A stretch of DNA of 64,000 bases, from assembly GCA_039583875.1 (NCBI GenBank), contig CM077162.1, forward strand, positions 170,953,220-171,017,219, in the 5' to 3' direction. This document shows positions 1-10,099 of this stretch, in pieces; position 1 is the first letter of the stretch, and each line of letters opens with the position of its first letter. The DNA comes from Platanthera guangdongensis. Lineage: Eukaryota > Streptophyta > Magnoliopsida > Asparagales > Orchidaceae. The notes under the pieces were generated by a model. That model saw nothing but the letters and a program-made list of their open reading frames with translations. It did not search any database and was not told the DNA's origin. The position numbers were made by a program, and so were the translations under genes.

Positions 1-447
1 TGAACCTGTTGGTAGGCAGCAGCATGGGACACGGTAAGATGGACAAAGAGGTCCGCATACAACGTATAGATGCGGGACGTCTGAGCCCCCTTGGAGTACA
101 GAGCGGCAAGATGAAGCCAGCGACCTTGACCGTCTCATCATGACAGATGATGAGAAGACACTCATCAGATAGGCTATTAGCAAGCCAAGTACGCACAAAC
201 ACGTCACTCGCATCCCAGTCATCAAAGAGAGGTGAAGTGGTTGGAGGAGGGTCATCAACGAGATGGTGGCATTTGTGTTGCGAGCGAAGGAGGAAGGTGA
301 AGGAGACACTCCAATCCGGGTAGTTGGAGCCGACAAGCTTGGAAACGGTCACAAGGTTCCCGGAAGGAGTAGTAGGAAGAGGCAGAGCTGGATTGGCGAC
401 AGGAGTGGTGGTAGGAGTGGTGGCAGTAAAAGCATCAGAAAGAGCCA
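1..447 (-). pseudogene. Copia gag, N-terminal part (cut by window start)
   Basis: Minus-strand reading from an ATG at 447 gives the start of a Ty1/Copia gag: a Ala/Thr/Pro-rich leader, then the typical block VSKLVGSNYPDWSVSFTFLL and a later LANSLSDECLLIICHDETVK. Gag coats the element RNA and builds the cytoplasmic particle in which reverse transcription occurs. Near 115 the frame shifts: the block resembling LAALYSKGAQTSRIYTLYA is in another frame, so the gene is broken. Its start sits beyond an Ala/CGCG-rich leader, a primer binding site and an LTR to the right, which fixes the orientation. The rest of the element lies left of the window. Family assignment is secure; the lineage within Copia is not. 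Confidence 0.8.
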
Positions 448-830
448 TAAAAGAAAACAACAGGAAGCTGCGCGGTTAGAAAACAAGACGTGCGGTTAGG
501 AAACAAGCTGCGCGAACAGGGAGAAATCACAGCGGTAGGAGAAGGAGATCTGCAGCGGTCACGATGATTGACACCAATGGCCAGAAAAGCCACGACCAAG
601 CTGTAGAACCAAGCTGAGGGAAAGAAGTCGAGCGGCTAGAAGGTAGCCCGCGCGAATAGAAGAAGAAGGAGAAGGAGAAGGCCGCGCGAAAGAGACCAAG
701 GCGTACGAGCCGAACAGAGATCGCACACAGAGGCCGCACACACAAAGGGCAGTGGCAAGAGACCGCGCGAATAAGAATAAGAGACCGCGCGAACAGTACG
801 AGAAAAAGAATCAGGAGAAAAAGATCGTTT
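448..830 (-). other. Copia untranslated leader with CGCG-rich repeats
   Basis: Sequence between the primer binding site and gag. It contains many scattered copies of a short CCGCGCGAA-type motif separated by A/G-rich spacers. No reading frame here resembles a known protein. The same kind of leader, with different repeat motifs, occurs in the other three Copia elements of the window. Confidence 0.6.
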
Positions 831-842
831 CCTCTGATACCA
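831..842 (-). other. Primer binding site (initiator Met tRNA)
   Basis: On the minus strand the bases next to the LTR read TGGTATCAGAGG, matching the common plant Copia primer site for initiator methionine tRNA (TGGTATCAGAGC) except at the last base. It marks the 5' LTR boundary. Confidence 0.85.
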
Positions 843-1262
843 TGTTAGAAACGAACAAAAACAAACCAGAAGTGGTTTAACAGAAACTTTATTATCTGAA
901 AAAGGTATCTATTAAAAATGTATGACCTCCCTTATATAGAATGAAGGAGAGATGAAATAATATAAATAAGAGACGTGAGACTAAAAAATTACAGGACTAA
1001 GCGGACTTATACAGAATAATTCGCACAAGTCGCGCGGTTAGACAGAAGGGCTAACTGCTCGGCTACCACCAGAGAGAGAGAGATCACCATGGGAGACCGC
1101 TAGACCGCCCGGTCTCCAAGTATCCAGAGGCAAGCCGCTAGACCGCTCGGACTCCAGACAGCAACAACACAGCAACCAAATCACTGAAGGGAAACCGCCA
1201 GACCGTGCGGTCTTCAACCCGCCAAGACAGACCGCCAGACCGCCCGGTCACCAATTTCAACA
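843..1262 (-). repeat. 5' LTR of minus-strand Copia element
   Basis: Bounded by TGTTAGAAAC at 843 and TTTCAACA at 1262, so on the minus strand it runs TGTTGAAA to CTAACA. A minus-strand TATA box (TATATAAGG) lies near 930-940. Upstream of it, at about 1090-1255, four diverged copies of a CG-rich dyad unit (core AGACCGCCCGGTCT) form the U3 region. The element continues left past the window start, so the TSD cannot be checked. Confidence 0.75.
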
Positions 1263-2500
1263 CTCTATTTCTCGGGTGCCGCCGGAGCGGCATTTTTCGG
1301 CAGCACCCTGCCCTTCCACCACCGGGGAGGGATATCCCCGGTGGACTAGACCTTCCCCAGCACCACCACCGACATTGGGAGAAGCTAACTTCCTGTGGTC
1401 ACCACCCGACCTAGAGCATGGGCCGGGTGGTGCCGGCGGCGCTCCGGCCGCCGGGTGGCGCATGCAGGACATCCAAAATATTTGAAATGGAGAGGGGGAG
1501 AAGATTCTACATGGCATGTAAGAGCTTCGGAGGGCCCCGACCGAGTTACCATTAGAAGCGACAAAGAGTTTGGCTCGGGTTGGCTTTCCCCGGCGACTTA
1601 GGGTTCCGGTGAGAGATCCCTGGGCTTGTTTAGGTTGGTGAGGAGGAAGGCAGGGGCATAGCCTTTTATAGGATTGGGGAGGGTGGCCACTGCTCCCCTA
1701 ACCAATGTGGGATTAATCCCATGAAGAGAGGAGCTCCGCTCCTCCCCTCCACTTACTTGGGCCATGTGGCACCATCCTGGTAGACAAGGCCTTCTGAACC
1801 ATCTTATTCCGTCGAGCGGTTGAGCGTGCAAACACTAAAAGTCTCATAGGACTGTGAGAGAGAGACTTGATTACGTGAAAAACCCACAATCAGAGTGAAA
1901 AACCACGCGGTCCATTCAATGTCAACCTAACTTCTACTATTTCTGAGTTTATTACCAGAACTTTTGGGTGAAGACGAGGACGACAGTCCGCTTCTCGTTA
2001 TATTTGAAGAGATAAGAGAAGAAAAGTTCTAAGGGTGGTAGGCTTTCGTGCTTCTTCCGGCGATCTCCCTCCCTTTGCTCGGAGGGGAGTGAAGAAACTT
2101 GGTCATCTTGATGGATCTGGCGTGATGGCGATGTATGAACCCATCGATGACGTCTATGCCTTGTGGATGACGAGGGGACGTGCATGACAAATGCGAGTCT
2201 GTGTGCTTCCCAGCGCTCGTCTCGTCTCCAGACACTTTTTTTGGCAGGACAATCCTTGGTACAGTTCCTTGGGAGTGATCTTTGGAGGAAGTCTTGTAGG
2301 GAGAGAAAGGAGAGAAAGTGTATAGAGAGAGAGAGAGAGATAGAAAATAGTGAAGGGGTTTAGGAAACCAGAAATAGATCCAAATGAAGTAGAAATCTGG
2401 TCTATTTATAAATTTTCACGTGCATGCACGGTACAGTAATTTTGCGCAATAACTACCAGACTGACAAATAAGAGCACTCGAAATTGAGCATGTAGACCGC
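1263..2500. other. Non-coding spacer, possible old LTR remnants
   Basis: No credible gene is seen. A minus-strand TATA-like motif (CCTATAAAAGGC, about 1661-1672) within GC-rich DNA suggests an old LTR promoter, but termini and TSD were not resolved. A GA-rich microsatellite is at about 2300-2345. Short open frames here match no protein I recognise. Confidence 0.4.
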
Positions 2501-2519
2501 CATTTTTAGGGAAATGATG

Positions 2520-3290
2520 ATCCCGCCCCTAGACCGAGAGAGGGCTCGCCCCCAAGGAATGGCGTGCTGAGGCTGACGGCCAAGGTGGCAACTGCCCTTC
2601 CCCTTCCTGTCAAGTGGCCGGGAGGGGCGGCCGGACTTGGCTAGGCTGGCCAAGCGCGCTCCTGCCCCGGGCGGCCAAAGAGTGGTCGCCTCCTTCAGGG
2701 CAGCCACGACCGAGGCCGGGCGACCCCTTGTTGGCCCGCCCGTGTTGGGTGGCCGACCTCGCACCAGGCTGATGAAGGGGAGTCCGGTCGCGGTAGCGGC
2801 CGCCCACATCAAGCGGTCGAAGGGGAAACCGAATTTTGATGGGCCGGTTGCAGCTGATCGACCGCAATGGGGGGGGGGGGGGGGGCCCTCGCGGGGTCGG
2901 CCACGGCCGAAGCCGCCTGCTACCGGGTAGTTGCAAGGGGGGCGGTCGGCTCTCGCGGGGCCGACCGAGGCCACCCGCAACCGGGGGAGTGGCAAGAGGG
3001 GCGGTCGTAGGGGGCGGGGGGGCCCTCATGGGGCCGGCCGCGGCCGAGGTTGCCCATGACCAGGAGGCTGCAAAGGGGGGCGGTTGGCCCTTGCAATGCT
3101 GGCCGCGCCCAAGGCCGCCCGCGACCGGGCGGCCACAAGGGGGTGGCCGGCCTTACGAGGTCGGCCGACACCACCAGGCGGCGGCAGAAGGAACAACAAA
3201 CGGGATCCTGCACAGCGGTTGGGATCTCGGGCGTGGTAGTTATCGCGCAGATTGGGCGCGTGGATCGTGTATACAATAGTTGTGCGTAGC
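2520..3290. repeat. GC-rich degenerate tandem repeats
   Basis: This segment repeats a degenerate unit of roughly 70-80 bp built from GGCCG, GGGGCGGTCGGCC and CGACCGGG blocks. It includes a run of 17 G at 2869-2885. The repeat keeps frames open on both strands, giving predicted proteins that are only Pro/Gly/Arg-rich low complexity. Probably a transposon-derived minisatellite. Confidence 0.6.
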
Positions 3291-3717
3291 TTCCTAGGAC
3301 GTGAGAAGGGGAGAGAGAGAGAGGGAGAGCTGGCTATTTGTAGCCAGATTTTCTATAAATTGGGGCCAACCCCATCAATACCGTTTGAAATGCATATGGA
3401 ACTACCACCTAATAACAAACAAATGGACCTACCATTTTAGAACTACCACCAGATATAGGGCAAATGAAGATGCAGGCTCACCCCTGATAATAAGCGGATG
3501 GAACTAGTTATATTAAGATCAGGAACAAGGAGATGAACATATAGAATTGGAAGAAAATCGAATAACAATCACCGAATAACAAGCTCCGAAAATCTCCATT
3601 TGGCAGAATAATGAATTGCAGACTCGTCGCAGAAACACTTGATAACAAGCTCGTCAGAGAAGCACCTGATAACAAACACTTCCGAGAAGCACCGGATAAC
3701 AAGCTTGTTGGAGAAGG

Positions 3718-3945
3718 TTTAGGTTATATTTGATTCGGCATTTTGCCGCTCCGTTTGGGGCAAACTCCGCTGGAAGGCGTGTAAACAAATGAACCTCCGA
3801 CGGCGTTTGCTCCGTTTCCACCCGCTCGCCTTGAGAAACGCCCCAAAAAGCTCCGTTTGGAGAAGCCACCTCCCCCCTCCTATTTGAACACTCCGTTTCC
3901 ATCCGTCGGATCGATCCGTCACCACCGAACCAAATGAAGCCTTAG
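3718..3945. mobile_element. MITE-like element, copy 1
   Basis: Imperfect inverted termini (left AGGTTATATTTGATTCGG, right complement AGGCTTCATTTGGTTCGG) surround about 230 bp. Internal blocks (CTCCGACGGC, TTGCTCCGT, CGCCTTGA, AAAAAGCT) recur in copy 2 at 4312-4533. No coding capacity. Superfamily not fixed because the TSD is unclear. Confidence 0.55.
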
Positions 3946-4311
3946 TCAATCTCCATCGCCAGATTCACCAATCTCCCGTCTTCATATTTGCCAAACTCAC
4001 GCCACTAGAAATAGATCTGTGGATGCCGATGCTGGACTACAAAGAAGGATTGCCTAACCAGCCCTCTTCGTCGTCCCTGATTGGAAGGTGGAGCTGAGCG
4101 AGCAGATAGAGACGCATGAGGTGAACAAAAACTTAGCGCGCACTCTATCAAGATGAGGAATAAAGAGGTGCCATTATAGGAATTCAAAAGGGACAAATGA
4201 AGGCTTTGTTTGGGGCGGCGTCTGAGCGCCAGTGCGAAGCAGACGCCGCCGCAAGGCGGAAAACCAAACTCATGGCGACGACATTTTCTCTCGCAGCGAA
4301 GCGAAAAACTA

Positions 4312-4533
4312 AGGCTTCATTTGGCGCGGCGTTTTTGCCGGACGTTTGAAGCAAATGTCGCCGGAAACGGGAAATCAAACGGGCTCCGACGGCTCTTGCT
4401 CCGTCTGCCCATGTCACGCCTTGAAAAACCGAGCAAAAAGCTATGTCTAGAGCGGCTCCTCCCCCCCACTAGTTCGAAAGCGCCGTCTCCACCCACCCTC
4501 TCCGCCCACCACCACCGCACTAAATGAGCCTTA
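4312..4533. mobile_element. MITE-like element, copy 2
   Basis: Termini AAGGCTTCATTTGG and, inverted, CTAAATGAGCCTT enclose about 220 bp with the same internal blocks as the copy at 3718-3945, in the same orientation. A third partial relative with a similar left end may begin at about 4200. It lies a few hundred bases upstream of the GTE transcript. Confidence 0.55.
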
Positions 4534-4799
4534 AAGCGGACTGCTTCGTCTCCAACCCCCACCTCTAGTTCCAATCCTCCTTTCCCATCCATCAGTTCCA
4601 ATCCAAAGTCTCCTCTTTTTTGGGTGCAAATTATTTTTTTTGAACTCCAAATATCAAAATTTTTAACTCAAAAACAATGGCTGAAATTTTTATTATTAAT
4701 TTGATCATAAAGTCAAGTTGTTGTTATAGTTCTAATGATGTTATATTAGGCAATTTTTTTTGTTCTTGAACTAGTATGAATAAATAAATATAGATATTG

Positions 4800-5592
4800 A
4801 TATATTTGAATCTAAATATTAAAGGGGGGCAGGGGCGAAGGGGCGCAGGTCCGAGCGAGCAGTCTTCCATCGAGCCGTCTACGGCAAATCTGTCGTGCGA
4901 GTTCTTGTTCTCGCCCGCGGCGGTGGTGAAGGGGAGGCGGCGGCGGGCGATTTCGTCGGCTGCGAGATCCTTTGAGGCTAGGGTTTCCTGCAAGTGCTAG
5001 AGGTCAAAGCTCGATTCGTCTTTGCTTGTTTCTGATTTTGGGAGGCATTTTAACGCTCTATTTCTAGCTTTATTTCGCTATCGCGAGCCCGGGTTCCTGC
5101 TGCTGCTCCTGCTGTACACTCCGGCGGATTATTGTTTAGCATTTGAAGCGTGGCTTCAGGGAGACTGGATTTGTTTTTCATTTGCCCCGTTGGTTCGTTC
5201 TTTTTGTTTGTCATTTGAGCAAACGGTGCCTTGTCGGGGGAAAGGTTCGGCTAGGGTTTTGCTATTCTTTAATCAAGGGTGGGGGTTAAATTCGTGTTCT
5301 TTCTTTTCCTGCAATCGGTTTGTGGTTTCCATTGAGTACTACTACTGTTCGATTCATAGTGGAAGTTAGGGTTTTTCGTGATTGTCTGGAATTGGAGCGG
5401 TACCTGGATCTTTGTGATTTCTGAAGATCTTAATTGGAAATCATTCTTATATCTGGACAGTGGTGCCGGCCTCTATTCATTTTGAAGAAATATAACCTTG
5501 TTTGGTAATTGTGAGTTGAAACCTAGTTGTTGGCGTAGGAGGAGGTTTGCTTTGTTGATAGTTCTGAAGAGAGAGCTACTGATATCTGATAC
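4800..5592 (+). promoter_or_regulatory. Promoter-proximal region and 5'UTR of the GTE gene
   Basis: GC-rich transcribed-looking sequence starts near 4820, with the GCTAGGGTTTCC motif typical of plant 5'UTRs at about 4977-4988. It is followed by T-rich sequence that looks like a 5'UTR intron, with an acceptor possible near 5536-5550. An in-frame TGA at 5587-5589 lies just before the ATG at 5593 and supports that start. Exact transcription start and splice sites are not determinable here. A 115-codon open frame at 5022-5369 is most likely non-coding. Confidence 0.55.
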
Positions 5593-7203
5593 ATGTTAAT
5601 GACTCAGACTGTTGCCAGAAAGTGCTCCTGGTCCCGGGGGAAGGCATCTAAGAAGGTTCCTGGAGATCTTTCAATCACATTGATGGAGAAAGCAGAAAGC
5701 TTATCCAGAGGGCACTCCTCAAGTTTTGTCCCAGACTATAGGCATGCAGCGGAGGCTGTCGATGAATCCGAGGGACGTGTTAGCCCCGGGCAGGTTGGTT
5801 CAGAAGATTCTTATGCACCCAAGAGAAGGTGTATGAGCTTGAATGCAGATAGGTGTGGTGGTTTCTTGATTCCCATGCAAGTTTTCACCTTGTCAAATAT
5901 GTCAAGCTCCGCGAGGAAGGATTTGGAAATGAAGCTTAGGAGGGAGCTTGAGCTGGTTCAAAAACTTCAGAAGAAAGTACTTCCAAGAACCACATCGATG
6001 TCAAATGGAGCCGCAGTTTCATCGTATTGTGACCCACTTGCGACCGCTGACCCTCTTTTGATTGGTCAAAACGGTAACCAGTTGAAACGAGGAGTGACTG
6101 GTAGGTTTGAGTCTGTGAAGCGTGTTCCAGCACCAACATCAGTTACTGCACTAATGAAGCAATGCAAAACACTTCTCAAACGTTTGTTGGGACATAAGCA
6201 TGCTTGGGTATTCAATAAACCAGTTGATGCAGTGAAGTTGAAAATTCCAGATTATTTCAGTGTCATTAAACAACCAATGGATCTTGGAACTATTCAATCC
6301 AATATAGACTCAGGTTTTTACACTAGTCCCATGGATTTTGCATCTCACGTGAGGCTTACATTCTCCAACGCTCTAACATACAATCACCCTGGTAACGATG
6401 TGCATATCATGGCCGATACCATGAGTAAGTTATTTGAAATGAGATGGAAGCCTATTGAGAAAAAGCTGGCTGCTGCTACACAAAGAGAATCAGGAGTTAC
6501 CATGCCAGCTCCACAATCCAAGAAGAGGAAAATACGTCAGGAGGACCCTACCATTGTCGTTCTAGATTGTAAGTTGAAAATGACTGATGAAGAGAAGCTG
6601 AATCTAAGCAGGCGTTTATCTTTGATTCCCGAGTTACCACAACACATTGTTGATTTCCTAAAGTGCCATACTGGGAATGCAGATCAGAATACTGAGGATG
6701 AGATAGAAATTGATTTTGATTCTCTTAGTGTTGAAGCATTATTTGAGTTAAAGAAACTTTTGGATGACTATTCAAAACAAAAGCATTCAGAACAGCAAGA
6801 AAAAACTGATCGTTGTGAAATAGAGGTAGTGTTTACTTCGGATTGTGTTATTTGCACACCTGCTACCATTTTCATTTCTTACCATAGCTTTCCTTCTTCT
6901 TTACAGATCCTCAATGAATCTGGACTCAGCAATTCCTCATTGCATCTTTGCAAAGGTTAGACATTTGCATTGCTAATGTCTTTGCGATGTTTGTTTGTTA
7001 AGTAATTTAATCTTAAAACTCTCTGGTCATATTGGTTTGTTCAGGAAATGATGTTGATGAGGATAAAGATGTGGATATTGATGGTAATGATCATCCCACC
7101 ACAAGCTACTTTGCTCTAAATGCATTGAATTGTGCAGCCCCAAGAAGAAGCCGGGGTAGTAGTTCAAGTACTTCAAGCAGTGAATCTGGATCGTCTTCTA
7201 GCG
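5593..7203 (+). CDS. GTE-type bromodomain/NET protein, exons 1-3
   Basis: Exons are 5593-6825, 6907-6955 and 7045-7203, with GT-AG introns of 81 and 89 bp. The protein belongs to the plant Global Transcription factor group E (GTE8/9/10-like) BET family, nuclear readers of acetylated histones. Residues about 38-125 hold the conserved N-terminal blocks FVPDYRH and PMQVFTLSNMSSSARKDLE. The bromodomain spans about 186-290 with PDYFSVIKQPMDLGTI and the acetyl-lysine-binding Asn264 in the TYN motif. The NET domain spans about 322-395. Exon 2 encodes ILNESGLSNSS, a block typical of this subfamily. Exon 3 gives an acidic stretch and the start of a Ser-rich tract that continues in the exon at 59106. 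With the two distant exons, 516 residues lie in the window. The C-terminal coiled-coil part usual in this subfamily is absent, presumably to the right. The start is supported by an in-frame stop two codons upstream. Family call is firm; the exact GTE number is not. Confidence 0.9.
6826..6906 (+). other. 81-bp phase-0 intron without stop codons
   Basis: The donor GTAGTG follows GAAATAGAG and the acceptor CTTTACAG precedes ATCCTCAATG. Removing it joins a Glu codon to ILNESGLSNSS, the expected family sequence. Its length is a multiple of three and it has no in-frame stop, so retention would keep the frame open. Confidence 0.8.
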
Positions 7204-9298
7204 GTTTGTGCTGCTTTCTATTTTCCTCCTGATGCATTCTATCATTTTGTATTTTTTTTGCATTTTGCATGCACCTTTTTTGCAACAATAGATCCTAGTA
7301 GTTGTATTTACTACGTCGTCTTTAGCATCCTTTTTATATTTTACGTTTTAATTTATAGTTTTTTTTTACAATTTTCTATCCTTAGGTTGTTCCATAGTTT
7401 AATCCTTCAACATACTCTACCGGCTGATTGGTCTTTCTTTGGATGGGTGAGTGGGTTGGTGGGTGAACATTCTTGATGCAACCCGTGTTGCATCTTCGCG
7501 CGTCTTTATTTTACTATTATTTCTCATATTTTCTTTGTGCACCACACACAGTCTATTTTATTTATCGCGTATGTCTTATTTACTTTGTATAGAGCACATT
7601 GTTTGCGCTCGTTGTGACGGCTATTGGCTGATCGCCCAATAGGTTCTTGAATAAAAGATCCGCCAAATTAGGTAATAGGTTAATTAAGGCAAGTACTCAA
7701 AAATGTTTTATTAAAATTAAGCATATTTTATTTTAGGCAGCATTGAAATTAAAATCAAAATCTACTTTTGAAATTAAGGTGGAAAAATGTTTCTGGAAAT
7801 CCTCAAATTTGATTATTAGAAAATAACAAATTCATTCTTTTTTACCTTCTACCAAAAACTGTCAAAAAAATCAAACCTTACCAAAATATTAATCAATGTA
7901 GTATCCTATTTTACTCTATTCCCTTCTCCAAATCGGACAGCTTGGACAAAAATTGGAAAACGGGGAGCTCCTCTCTGTTTTTCGATAAGTCCAACTAGAC
8001 TCCCCACGCCGATCTATTCCGCTCCTAGTCGTTGTATGCCGCCTTGCTAGTCCTTGTCACCGTCACCGCCAATCTTCTTGGGCTCCGACAAACCTTCCTC
8101 AGTCAGCTTCCGACGAAGTCGAAGGAGCTGCCGCCAGTTCTGTCAAGTCTGAATTTTGCCAGCTCCGTCAAAGTCTGGATTTCTCCTTAGTCCAAAGGTT
8201 GCCCCTTGCACTGTTTATCTCCCATTTGCCATTATTTCACCTTCGTCCGGTCTTCTACCACCCCTGTTTCTCAATCTGAGGTCGTTTCAACCCCCTCCCA
8301 AGTCACCCGAGCCTTCCAGGTTTGACTCCCCTTTTCCCGTAACTCCTTTTCTTATGGGTCCCGCACTTGCTTGTTTCATGGGCTGAGGTATATTCCCAAA
8401 ACTTTCTAGCTCGTTTCTGATTAGTCAAAATTATGCTGTTATTTATTGTGATCTCTTAAATCAGAGCATTCTTGCCCTAATTATCTTGTCCCTATTTGTT
8501 GTTAATTTTCACATTCTCGCATTTCTTCTCGCTTGTATTCTTGCGGAAGAATTACTTCATTTTTGCTAATTATGCCCGATTGGTAGGCTCATAGGGACGT
8601 TTATGGAATTGAGGTTGATTGTCATTTAAAATTGACTCGAGGACGTTACGCTTGCATTACATTTTTAAAATAGATCTCAAATTTATTAATTTAAAATTGA
8701 ACCGAGGATCTCGGTTTACATCAATACTTATTTTGTGTCTGTCAAGAAGAATGTTTGACTGATTTGAATATGTAGAAATAAACATTTAGTGATTATGAAA
8801 TTACTTTGTTTTTTACATTGATAAGAAATATTGTTCATTCGAGATAGTTGTAACTTGTGAGAACAAATGTTCACGTTATATTCAAAGCTTCCCCTTCTAA
8901 CATTTTAGGATCATGTTTGAGTGTGTTTGGCTTGCATGCATTTCATTTGCATGTATCAATATATACTGGTTATAAGGTGATTTTAGATTAATATTTCTAG
9001 GTGGTCTCTATACTGGTCAAAAGCGATTGGATAGATTAATATTATTTGATTATAGAATGTTTAAGAAGAAACACTATAGTCTGGTAGTTTTCTTTTCATT
9101 TTTGCATTGCGTAAGACAATTAGTCGTATCCTGATCTTCTAATTGAGTGTTTTCCCTTGGTACAATGAATAAAATATCATGCGGTGAAAACATTGGTTAT
9201 GTTCAAACATCGTGGAGTACATAGAGGACTTCTTGTTTATTTTGGTTAATATTTAGTTGGTTTATTTAAGTTTTATAAGTGAATCTTTAATGTATGAT
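7204..9298. other. 5' part of giant intron, no recognised element
   Basis: AT-rich sequence with a C/T-rich patch at about 7980-8370. No transposon protein, LTR or RNA gene is recognised. A short Pro/Ser-rich frame at 8156-8386 has no family resemblance and is unlikely to be real. Confidence 0.5.
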
Positions 9299-9453
9299 GG
9301 TAGTATTGAACATAAATTTGGTATATTGAACACAAATTAGGTATTCTGAACATAAATTTGGTATGCTGAATATATATTTGGTATATTGAACCCAAATTAG
9401 ATATACAGAACATAAATTTGGTATGGTGAGTATAAATTTGGTATATTGAACAT
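9299..9453. repeat. 20-bp minisatellite, about 7.5 copies
   Basis: Consecutive 20-bp units close to GGTATATTGAACATAAATTT start at 9320, 9340, 9360, 9380, 9400, 9420 and 9440, preceded by a 21-bp first unit at 9299. Copies differ by a few bases. It lies in AT-rich intron sequence. Confidence 0.85.
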
Positions 9454-9825
9454 GGTAATGAATGCTGAAGCTGTCATGATTTATGAAAATTTTTAATGAC
9501 AGATTTAAAAGCTCCCTTTGCTGAAACATTCATAATGTCATTATCACCCTTATTTTTTAATCAAATGTCATGAAATTCTTTTATTCATTTAAAAATAATT
9601 TAAATTATAATGTCTATCTATATAATTATGCATCCAAAAAAGTAAAAAAAAAAGCAAGTTGTTGAAATCAAGTTGTCAAAAACAAATTATCAAAACTAAC
9701 TTTTCAAGTTGTTGTAATTATAATATTTTCTAATCGTGACTGTCAAATCAAATAAATAAATGTGTCATTGCAAGAAGAAAGGCGAAAGGAGAAAACATAG
9801 AAGAGAGAGCAAAGAGGAAAGAGGC

Positions 9826-9841
9826 GGGGGGGGGGGGGGGG
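9826..9841. repeat. Poly-G tract (16 G)
   Basis: Uninterrupted run of 16 G inside a purine-rich stretch. One of six long G/C homopolymers in the window. Confidence 0.9.
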
Positions 9842-10099
9842 TCACATTTGAGGTTGCAGCGGGTGTGGTATATTTTATTAGATATCGGCCATTAAAGTGC
9901 AATTTTGGAAAGACTTAAATAATTTAGCAATGAAATCCCACAATAAGGGAAAATTTTTTACAGGAGAAGACTTAAATGAGGGCAAAAAAGGTCAGCTATA
10001 AAATACTCTACGCTTGTAAGAATAATGAAAACTTGATAAGGTATAAAGTCGCCGAAAAAAAACTAAACAAACATGAAGGCAAGCTTATGAAGAGGATAC

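Noticed and set aside
2453..3279. Long overlapping open frames on both strands rich in Pro, Gly and Arg
   Set aside because: They come from the GC-rich tandem repeat, change composition in every frame and show no domain.
5022..5369. 115-codon open frame upstream of the GTE start
   Set aside because: Composition fits a T-rich 5'UTR intron; no similarity recognised and it lies out of context with the downstream gene.
6826..6960. Single-exon reading of the GTE gene ending at 6960
   Set aside because: Good GT-AG signals and family sequence show introns at 6826-6906 and 6956-7044; the readthrough C-terminus does not match the family.
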